Source: Epithemia pelagica
Lineage: Eukaryota; Bacillariophyta; Bacillariophyceae; Surirellales; Surirellaceae
NCBI GenBank assembly: GCA_946965045.2
Contig: OX337234.1
Location: forward strand, 62,001-126,000
Reading direction: 5' to 3'
Length of the DNA stretch: 64,000 nucleotides
In this document: positions 41,081 through 52,323 of the stretch, in pieces
How the letters are laid out: the number at the start of each line of letters is the position of its first letter
Position numbering within the stretch: position 1 is the first letter of the stretch
Translations under genes and position numbers: made by a program
Notes under the pieces: model-generated
The model's input: the letters and a program-made list of their open reading frames with translations, nothing else
Databases searched by the model: none
What the model was told of the DNA's origin: nothing

Positions 41081-43525
41081 GTGAGTGGAGTTCTTTGGGT
41101 TGGGCTCCAGACTACTACAAGGGACAGGCGGGGGGAATGATCCTAAAAAGATCAAGGAATTCGGGTGCGGATGGGGGAACCCTGCTCCTCTGGAAACTCC
41201 AAGTTGTGTACCAGTGGAAGAAGCGGGGTTGGATCCAGAATTCCATGATTGGGACGTTCCAATGATACGCCAACAAAAGACGAGAGTATTCCAAGGAAAC
41301 CGGGGATCTCGTCGCTTGGCGTGGAACAAGAACAACGATAACAAGGCCAAACATATCTCTACGACTGTATGCGAATTGGTGTACATATGAATATCCATCA
41401 TCTCAAGAGCACAAACGAGGCTGGGGATAGCCGATCATTGTTGTGTTCATTCAATCTATGTGTGTTGTATAATGGGGCTTTGCTTTTGTATAAGAGGATT
41501 CACTGTTTGCATAATACTAGTACTATACTGTGTTATACATTTTCCATAGACGATCCATCGTTTGCTGGAATGGAACCTTCTAGAGCGTAGGGTTGTCCCC
41601 CTAGGTAGACACCTCCACCAGGAAGACTGGTGTTTGCAGTCGTCTAAGTTAGAAATGAAATGCAATGCTTACCGTTCACCTCTAGCTCTAGCAATTGACC
41701 CCAAGGGCGCGCCCTCGTGAGAGATCGTGTACTCGCATGCGCAATGGCCGGTCTGCTCATCATTGCTCAAATCTGCACTCTAGATACACCCAACATTGCG
41801 AGAATTCCCAATTCTACCACGCAGGTCCATGAGTCTGCCTGCGGCGAAATAGAACTCATTGAGTGTAAAGTGTCGACTTTTGGTCCCAACATGCCCGCTC
41901 TTGGCGGAGGCTAGCTTGCGAGACTGACTGTGTACCTGGTAGCTTCTCGGCGCATCTCTGGAAGATTCGGTGAAGCCTTGGATCTGACGTTGACCATCGT
42001 CATGGTCGGATCCAATCATAGCACCTCGCTTTGTGAAACCACCTGGCTTGGTTCGGCATGTCCGAAAGCGAAGGTGAACGAGGAAGAGCCTTCCTCTCAT
42101 AAGTATCCGGATCGATTTAACAAAGTCCCTACGGGTTTGCTTGAAATTTTTCTGCCCGCTCGGTAGTATTTGGAGTTCGCGAGTTTTTTGTCCTGTCACA
42201 GTCAGTCGCATGGCGCACGGAGGTGCACCAAGCTCAAGTCGACTCCATCTGGTCGGATGGAGGTCTTTGGGGAATGGCGCCGTCTTGGTAGACTTACGCC
42301 GCGCCGCGCTTGGCCAGGCGCTCTTTGCCCAAACCCCAAACACAAAAACGCAGCCGCCGTCGTGTCGCCATGGTCAAACCACCGGCTTTTGAACTAAATT
42401 TTTTGTGAGTTGACTCCCGCTATGAATTTTGGAACGACGTTGCAACGTGTTGCAATATTATCGGTCGCTCTTTTGAAATAGCTTTTGCATCTACAAACCA
42501 CGGCTCACCACGAGCCATCAAGACACACACACACGCACAACATCATATCTTGAAGATGGTATCTCGCTCTGTGTCGCGCCCGTCTCGAGGAGGTCTGTGT
42601 GTGTCGAACCGTTTGGCCGTCCTCTGTCATCAACGTTGCAACGAGGGAGGGCCAACGATTGGCAAGGCGCAACCGCTCTCGCAAGAGTGCCAATTGCCAA
42701 TGCCAATGCACACACAACCACCACAACATGTCAGTGTCAGCACCGCCACACAACAGTTGACCCTCCAAAAAAATTGACCATTCAGAGCCTTTCAAATCCC
42801 AAATCTCTCGCTCCACCCAGCCGCTGTCATTCTCTGCTGCTGCCGCTGGCCTCTCTCTTTCTAATAATAGTGTGTGCCTAGACCTCCGCGGCTCTCGCTG
42901 TGCTCCTCTCGATCCGGTCGATCCAACCCAGATCTCTCCCATGGTCTGCAGACTGCAGCGGGCAGCAGGAGGATCCAGCAATCGTGCTTCTTGTTCTCTC
43001 AACACAACCACAAGATGTCTGTCTTATTTTTTTCGCGGCCCGCCATGGATCCTTTTCGTTTGGCAGTCGCAGTGGGTGTACCACACCAGCTGTGTGCAAA
43101 CTGACCACCATTCTTTTTCGTATTGGAAAAGAATGAGACGAGTATTGTTGTGTGAGACCATCTGCTGGTCTTTGGTCTCCTCCTGTCGCAGCGCAAGACT
43201 GCTGTCGCTGCCAATCCATCTGAGAACAAGAATGAGAAAAATGTTGTGATGGCTCTGAAAGACTGAAGCCATCATACTCTCTCAACGAGAACAACAAGGA
43301 GATTGCCAGAAACGTACGTCTCTCTCTCTCTCTTGGTGGCAGCAATCCCTGAACATCAAACGCCATTCCTCCTCCTTTTGCGTGCGAAATCCATTTCTCA
43401 CCAACCGTCCCTTGGCTCTCGTTTCTTCCTCTTCGTTTGTTTTTGTGGTGGCAGTGAATTCTTTTTTTTTGACTCGTTAGCCGCGAATTCCTTTGGTTTG
43501 GAGTTCGTCTTGTTCTCCGGTCCAA
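41081..43525. other. Intergenic, 2.4 kb
   Basis: It contains the 3' flank of B and the promoter side of C. A minus-strand frame of 187 codons at 41780-42343 is basic and unlike any family I know; it could be a relic but I do not call it. The segment at 42178-42212 resembles one at 47230-47262. CT runs lie just upstream of C, near 43320. Confidence 0.4.
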
Positions 43526-46500
43526 ATGTTGGTGGGAATCTCGTTCGTGTCGTCGTTGCAATGGTGGAGGAATGTGGTTCTACTATTCGTGGGAAGTTTG
43601 GCAGTGGTACATTCCTCTTCTTCTTCTTCTTCTTCTTCTTCTTTGTTGGTGGTTCCTCCTGTTGCTTCCTTGACCTTGGAGGAATTGAATCAAGTGGCGA
43701 CTCCTCATCCTCATCAGGACTGGAAGGAGGAGGATCCGGTCCACGCGAATGAGGAGGATGTAACGCAACGATTTGTGACTGCCCTGACCACAACGGGTCT
43801 GTTGGTGATTCCCCGAAGGACCAATCGTTCCATGGCCTTGCAGGGATTGTGTCAGTGTCAGGAACCGTATCGGCGCCACGAGAACAACACCAAAAAGAAA
43901 AAGAAGAGCAACAACCAGGAAGAGGAGGATTTTCCCTTGTCCTGGCCGCATCCTCACCGTCTCGTGTCCTCAATCGAGGAACCCACCAGAACGTGGCGGA
44001 GTACGATTGCCACGGCCACGACCGGTTCCTCCTTGCCCGGGGACTTGCCCGTGGAGGTGAGGGAAACCTGTGGAGCATCCCTGGTTCAGTCTCTCCAAGA
44101 GTTGCGCCATGATGTCTCGACAGTCACACAAGCCATGGTCCAAGCCCTCGATCGACTTGTGGAAAGGCATTATCACCAACAACAAGAACAAGAAGAAGAA
44201 TCGTCAGAGCGTCGGTCCAGCACCAAGAAGGAGGATTTCAAGCATCCATCTTTCAAGCCCAACCGGCCTCCCTTGCTGTGGAACGCACCTCCCAAGCAGA
44301 GCCAAGAGAACGGCAAGTCCCATGAGAAGGACTATTATACCACGATTACGGACATTCAAGAGTCGGCCGTTCATCTCGAACACTTTCATGTGTACGAAAC
44401 GGAATCAAACGATCCAGACAAGGAGGATGAACGAACGAGGACGACCACTACTACTGCCTTGCCCTGGCATGTCGATGCCGGCTTGTTGTTGACCTTTGTT
44501 CCGGCGCATGAGTGTGATGATGCATTGTCGTCATCTTCCTTTTGGTATTGGGATGCCGCCACCAATCGCCCTGTTCCGGCTCGGTTTCCCCCCGATTCGG
44601 TCGTGGTCATGTTGGGACTGGCCTTGCCAGAGTGGCTGGAACCTACGCTGCCCTGGCACGCCACGCGCCATGCCGTTTACATGGCACCCGGTCAACGACG
44701 GGCCTGGTATGGGAAAAGTACGTGTATCTAGTCAAGTGTGGCAGCTTGAGGGGAATGGCCCAATCTGACACTTGTGTGTTGTGCTGTATTTTCTGGTGTT
44801 TGCTGTTGTGGTGCTCCCACAGTGACGTTGATTCCAGACCATGCTCTGGTGCACCAGAATCCCAATCGTACGTTTGGAGATTTGAAGCGAGCAATGATGC
44901 TACAACAACAGACCAACGGTCATGCTCCATTGCCGCACGACGAAACGAGTGCTTCTTCTGTCGGTATGGGATGTGCCTCGCAGCCGTCGAGAAGTGTGCT
45001 GAATGATCTGGAAGCCCCACGCAATTCCACTGGAGACCGTAGCACGATGCACCACCACCAAGGTGTCATGGTGCCACAGTCCCAACAAGACGAGGAGGAG
45101 GATGCGACTCGTGCCAGTCGCCGTGCTCCACGACGACGACGACGACGTGTCTTGCAAGTTCATTCGGCCCGCGCCTGTGACAATGTTTCGAGTTTTTATT
45201 GTTGGATGTCTTGTTTGGACATTCCCAATGCCCAACACACGCCCGACTATCTCGAGGACGGATATTCGCTCTACTGTTTGGACCCCCAACTCTATGCCCA
45301 ATCCGGCAACAATTTGAGCCATGCCGTGGAACCCTGTCACGGAGGATCCGTCCTCAATCCAGCCTGCATGGGCATTTGGGCTCCCACGTCGGCCGCCACA
45401 CCGGGCTATGAACTGCCACATGCGGTGCAACACAATGATAGCACACTGGTGGCGTCGGATGCATTGCCATCACCTCCTCCGTTTCATCCGGAGCAGAAGC
45501 AGCAAGACTCGGCCTTTTTTTGCGCTGGCGGCATGTCCATGTACATGAAAGGATTTGCGTGGAGCGATCCCATTTGTGTCATTTATCTCTTTCCTTTTTG
45601 GATCTTGTCGAGTCGAGGACGATTGGTCGTGGCCTGTTTGGCCACGATACTGTTGGGCTGTATGTTGGAATGGATTCTGCAAGAACGACGCAAACTACTC
45701 CAGGAGCATCTGTCCGAGGGGGTTCCTCGTACCGCCTGGACATCTTGTTTGTATGCCATTCAATTGGCCATGGGTTATGCGATTATGCTCATTGTCATGA
45801 CGTACAATGGTACCTTGTACGTTTCCTCGAGACACATTTGCCGATTGTGGTTGCATGTCGCGTATCTCACCCTCTTGTCATTTTGGTGCAGATTCATTTG
45901 TTGCGTCTTGGGACTGGTTCTCGGCAATGTCTTGTTTGCCAAGAAGAAGCAGCAGCAGCGTGGTTCGCATTCGTGGTGTTGGAGCAGCCGTCGCAGCATT
46001 CAGTATGCCGCTTGGCGGCATGATCATCATCATCACAGGCTCCGCCATGACGACGAGGAGGAGGATGGATTCCAATTGACGCGGTATTATTCGGGGACAC
46101 CACCCCTCGTGTTGTCGCACCAACCAGTGGATCGGTCCCACCGTGTCTTGGTCACGTCCTTTCGAAACCCTGCGGATGACGACGAGGATGATGATGAGCT
46201 GCAACGCTATCACCATTTTCCACACCAGGGTCAGGAACCACCCAACCTTGCCATTCAGCAGCGAGAATTGAATGGCACTCCCAAACATGAAGAACAAGAA
46301 GAAGAAGACTCGCCGCGCACCAGCATTCTTCGCCATCGCGTACGGTTTGGATACGACACTCGTCGTATGATGACGGACGAGGAAGATGCCTGGAATATTG
46401 AATTCTTGGCGGGACACTTGGTGGGTGTGGACGATCAAATTTCGGGCATTTCGCGTGGCGCCAGTACCATGACGGGAACCGTGGATACCTCGCGAGACGA

Positions 46501-46627
46501 CGAAGAAGAAGAAGAAGAGCAAGAAGAAGCGGCTGCTGTGCCGACGACGCCTCATCGTGGTCGTGTCGGTTCCAACAAGACAACGAGCACGCCTGGCTCC
46601 TTGGCGGAGCAGGCCTTGTTTTGTTGA
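43526..46627 (+). CDS. Family member C: oxygenase-like domain fused to Ctr copper transporter, divergent tail
   Basis: Exons 43526-44717, 44823-45816 and 45892-46627 (973 residues). The second intron is only 75 bp and leaves the frame open, so a read-through product is possible. A signal peptide (VVLLFVGSLAVVHS) starts the protein. Exon 1: ALTTTGLLVIP, GLCQCQE, HLEHFHVYET, PWHVDAGLLLTFVPA (HxD), TRHAVYMAPGQRRAWYGK. The last Met before the splice is Lys here, and MLGLALPEWL replaces the usual GAQ-W. Exon 2: ACDNVSSFYCWMSCLDIPN, LYCLDPQLY, CAGGMSMYMKGFAW, MLIVMTYN. Exon 3: GLVLGNVLF, a long acidic/His-rich tail with NIEFLAGHL and DDQISG. It ends in EQALFC and has no ATPCC motif, unlike the other four copies. 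Confidence 0.82.
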
Positions 46628-46935
46628 AACCAAGAGACCCAAGACGCCCAAGACTTATCATCATCCAAGCGGATCCACCAAACTATACTGCGACAACAAG
46701 AGCTTTACACTGCGACAACAAGAGCTTTGTAATGCCAAAAGACTACATACACACATGGAGAGAAGAGTTACACAATTGATTTAGATCTGAATGAAACACT
46801 ATAAAAAATAGACACAAGAGAAAGAGTTACTCCTTTATTCTACGAGTCGTTTCGGTGGGGTTGTCGTTTTTCCAAGCGCCGGTACTTTCCTTCACGCCGC
46901 ATTCGTTCCGATTTGCGACTGCTGATGGCAAAGTC

Positions 46936-46954
46936 ACAGTCGCGTAGCGACTGT
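46936..46954. other. Perfect 8-3-8 inverted repeat
   Basis: ACAGTCGC-GTA-GCGACTGT. It is a possible regulator-binding palindrome or hairpin about 970 bp upstream of member D. Confidence 0.5.
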
Positions 46955-47280
46955 ATTTGCATCACAAGTTCGCGAGCAGTCGGTTTACGCGCGAAAAACC
47001 CTTCCCCTTCCAATGACGGAAGCTTTCGATTTGAAAATTTGGGCTCCGTTTGGACCAATCACACCGCACCAGCACATGTGTTCCACACGGTGCAAACCCG
47101 AAGCCACGTCATGACAGGTGTTACTGCAAAGGTATTCTGTGCAAGTTCCGTCTTCTTGCTCCAGTGTTAAATGAACGTCTGGTGGTGGAAAAAGCCCAAT
47201 ACATTTGTATAACCACCACCGTTGCAACCGCGCGAGATTTTTGGACCTGTCAGAGTCAGTCGCAACGCCTCCATTCAAAC

Positions 47281-47504
47281 ATTCTACCCTCGAACTTTGT
47301 AGCACGGACACGGCTCGATCCAACAAACGCAATTCCTCTTGTGTGGTGCACATCCCACCTGGTGGTGCGGGTGCTGGACGGATCATTGGACATTCTACCC
47401 TCGAACTTTGTAGCACGGACACGGTTCGATCCAACAAACGCAATTCCTTTTGGCTCTGAGTGTGGTGCACATCCACCTGGTGCGGGTGCTGGACGGATCA
47501 TTGG
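47281..47504. repeat. Tandem duplication, 111-bp unit
   Basis: ATTCTACCCTCGAACTTTGT starts at 47281 and again at 47392. Both copies carry ACGGACACGG, CAACAAACGCAATTCC, GTGTGGTGCACATCC and GTGCTGGACGGATCATTGG. Small indels separate them. Confidence 0.85.
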
Positions 47505-47924
47505 GCATGACGGTTGCCTGTTCATGTCTCTTCTCTGCCAGTGCAGACGACCTTCTGGAAGGAAGGTGCGGGTGGTGCAATGCTTGCCTTCTCTCCTCCT
47601 TCCATAAAGATCGCCGGGCCAACCAGGCCTGGCTGCAGCAGCATCCCTCGGATGCTGCAGGCTGCAGCCAACCGAATGGGAAGGAGGAACAGTGAACAGT
47701 CATCGTTCCAATTCCCAACAACCATTGCTGATTGCTGTACTCTACGGAGAGAACCAAAGCGGTGAGTGTCCATGTCCCCAAAAAGATCGCTGGACTGTGT
47801 GTGTCTGTCTTGGAAGATCCTTCTCTCTCACGTGTGTACTTGTCGTCGTTTGTCGTACTGCAATCGTAGCATCACCCGAAAGACTTTTGCGTGACAGTCT
47901 CGTTGTATTAGTGGACAGCCAAAC

Positions 47925-50900
47925 ATGCAAGGCATTGTTGATTCCTCCTGCTGGTTGGTGCAGCACTGCAAGAGGTTTCTTGTCGGAAGGAATTCCTCCC
48001 CCTCATTGTTGTCCTCTTTTGGCAAGGGTGATCGATTCTTGGTTCTGCTCTTGCTGTTGATTGGAATAGTGGTTGAGAACCATCCTTGTCTTGCCACTGT
48101 TGTTGTCGCGGAGCAACCATCATGGTCCACAACCACAACCTCCAGGCTCTCTTCCACTACGAGCCAAAGTCCTAACCAAGGAGGTGCGAGAACCACCACA
48201 CCACCAGCCGCCATGGTTCCCACCACGGTTTCCTGGCACGAGTTGCAGCAATCCTCTTCCCACAACGACAATCCAGCATTCTGGAGGAAATTGTCCACGG
48301 CCTTGCAAACCACTGGCTTGGTGGCCGTCCAATTGGAGGATGAATTCCCCGATCGCTCTGCGGCTCTAAAGGGATTGTGCCAGTGTCGTCCGCAATTGGA
48401 GGAGCAATATTCCTCCTCCTCCTCCTCGACTCAATCCAATTCCATTCAATCCGTGGCCTTGATGGATGGATCGACACTGCGTACTACGGTGGCCACGGCC
48501 ACGGCTGGATCCGCGTCGCCCCTGCCCTTGACGCAAGACTTGGAATCGCCCTGTGGAACGGAGACGGTCCACGCCATGGAAGCCGTGCGCGATCAAGTCT
48601 CGGAGGTCACCACGGCCTTTGTCCAAGCCTTGGATCAATTGTTGTTGCGCCAAACAAACAACAACGATGGCAGCAACAGCCACCAAGGCGACCAACTCCC
48701 ATTGTTGCGGAATCTTCAGGACGGCACGTACCACACGGTATCTTCCATTCAAGAAGCAGCCCTGCATTTGGAACACTTTCACATTTATTCCAAACAAGAA
48801 GAAGAACAACAACAACAACAAGAAGAACGACAGCAAGAACAAGCCTCTGCTTTGGACTCTCCAAAAGCTCCTGCAAGAATGGATCCATCCAGCCATGAGG
48901 ACAATGCGGCGACTCCTCCCGATGGGCCCAGCAGCGTTCGTGACACCACCACCACGACCCGTTCTTCGTTTTCGTCTCCACAAACCTTGCCCTGGCATAC
49001 CGATGCCGGTTTGTTTTTGAGTTTTGTGCCAGCTCGTAATTGTGGGGACGACCACCATGACAACAATGACGACGAGGATGACTCGTTTTGGCTCTGGGAT
49101 GATACGCATGGTGGTGCTGCGAGACCGGTTCGGTTTCCTCCCCATTCCGTGATTGTCATGATGGGAGCCGGGGCACAAGACTGGTTGCAACATACAAACA
49201 TGGCACTGCACGCCACGCGACATGCCGTCCACCTGCAACCTGGACAGGTGCGAGCCTGGTATGGAATGAGTAAGTATCGTGTAATGGTTTACAGACCGAC
49301 TGGTTCGTGGCAACCACGGCGGTGGTTTCTGGAGATTGGTTTCTCACAGAATCCACTTGGACTGTTGTTCCTTTTAATGTACAGTGACCATGGTGCCCGA
49401 CAGTGCCATTGTGCAACACAATCCCGATCGAACCTTGGCCGACTTGAAACAACTCATGGCCGCCTCTTCCCCCCACCAAGGCCAACCACAAAAAGATACC
49501 CAACCGCAAGATCTGGTCTCGATTGGATGTGACCAGCAATACCTCAATCCTCAAGGTTCTTTGTTGCGGAGCGAGTCGTCCTCTGTGATTCTCCATGCCA
49601 GCAACTCGACTCGAGTGGTTCGACAAGAAGAAAAAGCAGCAGCCAGTCACCCGTATCTGCGAGAGAGTGTTGGTCGTCGTCGTACCATGATGCAAGTTCA
49701 AGGGGGTGGTCCCAGTGCCTGTGACAATGTCACGAGTTTCTTTTGCTGGATGTCCTGTCGAGACATTCCGGCTCTTCCACAACACGACGTGTTGAATGGA
49801 CAAGATCTTTCCTTGCAGTGCCTGGATCCGAACCGATACGACACCGAGGCGGGTGCAGAGTCCTTGTTGCTTCCGGCACTCAAGGCGTGTGATGGTGGAT
49901 GGAAGGGAAATCCGGATTGTCGTGTGCAATGGGTTCCCACACGGACACTCGAGGCGGCCCTGGCCCTACCTGCTACAGGAGCCTCGGGACGATTTTCGTC
50001 GTCGTCGTCATCCGCGGCTCGTCCTTTTTGTTCGGGAGGGACGGCCATGTACATGCATGGGTTCATGTGGATGGATGAAACCTGTGTCATTTTCTTGTTT
50101 CCCACCTGGGTCTTGTCCACTCCGGGACGATTTGCCTTGGCCTGTCTGATTACGATTGGATTGGGCATTGCATTGGAATGGGTCTTGCTCCAACGTCGTC
50201 ACTGGGTCAAGTACGAACAACGACACGCCAAGGCCGCGGCTGCGGCTATCGCCAATGGAGGATTGGGGACACCCTACCCGATTGCCAACCACCACAGTTG
50301 GTGGGGCGTTTCCACCGCCCTGCACATGGTCCAACTCACCATGGGATATTTCCTCATGTTGATTGTCATGACCTACAATATCCCATTGTACGTACAAACG
50401 AAACTGGAATCAAATCTCTGTATTTGTCAATGGACCTATACTCATATTCTGCTCTCTCTTTTTCTTGTTTGTTTAGGTTTATTTGTAGTATTTTGGGCTT
50501 GGTCCTTGGAAACCTCTTGTTTCATCGAAACAGTGGAACCAAGGGAACCGTCAAGCACAAAAGGCACAGCTACGACGACGACGACAATACTGGTTCGAAC
50601 AACAAGCGATCGATCTATTCCAGCAGCACTCGAATGGATCCTCTTCCTCAGTACTACTCCTCCACAGTCAATAGTCAAGGTGCTCCCGAATTGTACGATC
50701 CCCACGCCCATGCCCATGCCTCGGACCAGATGCGGGGACCATACACCAATGGAAGGGTAGTCGCCATGGAATCGACACATCCGGGGCGATGGAACAATAG
50801 CTTCTTGGTACCGACCCATCATCCGGGGGGAGCAAGAGGAGGAGGAAGCCCTCCTCGAGACCCACACGGTGGTTCGTCGTGTTGTGGTGGGGGTTCCGTC

Positions 50901-51398
50901 GTGCGTGTGGATCACGCGGATCCACCATCCTTTCGAACTACTACTAATACGCAAGAACCAGAAGAGGATGCGGCCATGCGCATGGTACAAGGTCGTCGAC
51001 GTGGACGACAAGTGTCCTTGGTGCCACCGGCCGCAACAGCACCCCAACCACAGTCAAATCTGGTGACGACCTACCAAGTTCGTGATTTGCTCGACTTTAT
51101 TGGTCACGATCCTCATTCCGATCGTGTCTCCAGCAGTACCACCTCGGCTTTTACACCCATTACGACGGCCACCAGTGCCGTTACCAGTAGTAGCAGTAGC
51201 AATAGCAGTACCAGTGGTGCCACGGTGCAGTCCACCACGGCGGCGTGGGGAAGCATGGTGGGCGATCGACGACATCGCCATCATCCGACATCCGCGTCCT
51301 TGTCACCAGGGCAAGCCACCGAAGACGATGACTATGCTGGGGAGGACGGAGACGAAGGCGATTGTGCAGGGGCAACACCCTGTTGCCGTGACATCTAA
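47925..51398 (+). CDS. Family member D: oxygenase-like domain fused to Ctr copper transporter
   Basis: Exons 47925-49269, 49385-50387 and 50477-51398 (1,089 residues), donors GTAAGT and GTACGT. A hydrophobic segment (FLVLLLLLIGIVV) at about residues 38-50 is the signal or anchor. Exon 1: ALQTTGLVAVQ, GLCQCRPQLEEQ, HLEHFHIYSK, PWHTDAGLFLSFVPA (HxD), TRHAVHLQPGQVRAWYGM. Exon 2: ACDNVTSFFCWMSCRDIPA, LQCLDPNRY; then FCSGGTAMYMHGFMW; the loop between helices is longer and Ala-rich (RHAKAAAAAIANGG); MLIVMTYN. Exon 3: GLVLGNLLFHR, then a low-complexity Ser/His tail without DDQ-SG, ending CAGATPCCRDI. It is the most divergent copy in the ectodomain while all Ctr landmarks remain. Confidence 0.82.
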
Positions 51399-52323
51399 GG
51401 CGGCGGAGTTCCGTGTGTGTACATACATCATTTTGGTATTTGAGGGGGGTTCCATGTCCATATTCCTGTGAGTGGTGAATCCATGGATGCGTTTCCATCC
51501 ATGAATTCTCATTTGTATAAATGATTGGCCACCGAGCTGAATGATCATGATCATGATGCGTTAAATCAATACTACAAATAGAATACAATTGTTATATTGT
51601 ACGTCGTTCATTATTCTTGTCATTCTGGTGTTGGAGGTTGGTTCCATGTACGCGCCGTTGGAACGTGTTGGTTCGTCCACAGACTGATCTCAGAGGTTGG
51701 ATGGACCGATTCTAAAAAAGAATGGAAAGATGGAAGGCATATTCCCTTAGCCTTGATGCTCATAGAATCCGTACCTTACGGTGACGGAAGGTGTGGTTAC
51801 GTCCTCTTCTTCTTTCTTGTGGCTTTTTGTGGTCCCCATTCCTCATGGTGGGCGATGGAAATCCCCCTCCGGGTTATATTGGAGTTCCGCAAAAGGCGAC
51901 TGAATAACGTGCTGGATCATTTGTGGGGTTCGGGACGCTTGCGATCGACACCTTTTTCTCGGACACTGAGTTCACCGCCACCCGCACAGAAGGCCTTTTT
52001 CGTTTGGTGGACAATTGAAACTACTCACTAGGTTCCACGAAATCAGGTTCCACGAAATCTGCTGCTTTGGCAAGGCATGAGCAGTGTGACTATGACAGAG
52101 CGACATCTTACGAACCAAGACGAACGCACCCTAGTATTCCAGGTAGATCATCGTCCAAGTGGCATTAGACAAAGCTTAAGAATACTAGGTCGAATAGCAA
52201 ATCAACACATGAATCTAGTAACGTTAGACACAAGGAATAGCAAACCCATCGCCTGTTCCATTGGCCGACGTAAGAAAAACACCAATACACAACAACACCC
52301 GTATATTCCGTTCCGTCCCTCTT
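51399..52323. other. Convergent intergenic region
   Basis: It lies between the stops of member D and the cyclase gene. A plus-strand frame of 144 codons at 51597-52031 has no recognisable domain. ATGATCATGATCATGATG near 51540 is a small simple repeat. Confidence 0.4.

Larger units (their letters stand above)
46628..47924. other. Intergenic region upstream of member D, with repeats
   Basis: It holds a direct repeat of GCGACAACAAGAGCTTT near 46690-46727, a hairpin at 46936-46954, and a 111-bp tandem duplication at 47281-47504. Short frames on both strands track the duplication and I do not call them. Confidence 0.45.

Noticed and set aside
41780-42343. Minus-strand frame of 187 codons between members B and C
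   Set aside because: It is basic and without recognisable domain or neighbour logic. It may be a relic, but evidence is too thin to call.
46985-47695. Frames on both strands across the 111-bp duplication
   Set aside because: They follow the repeat units and have no recognisable content.
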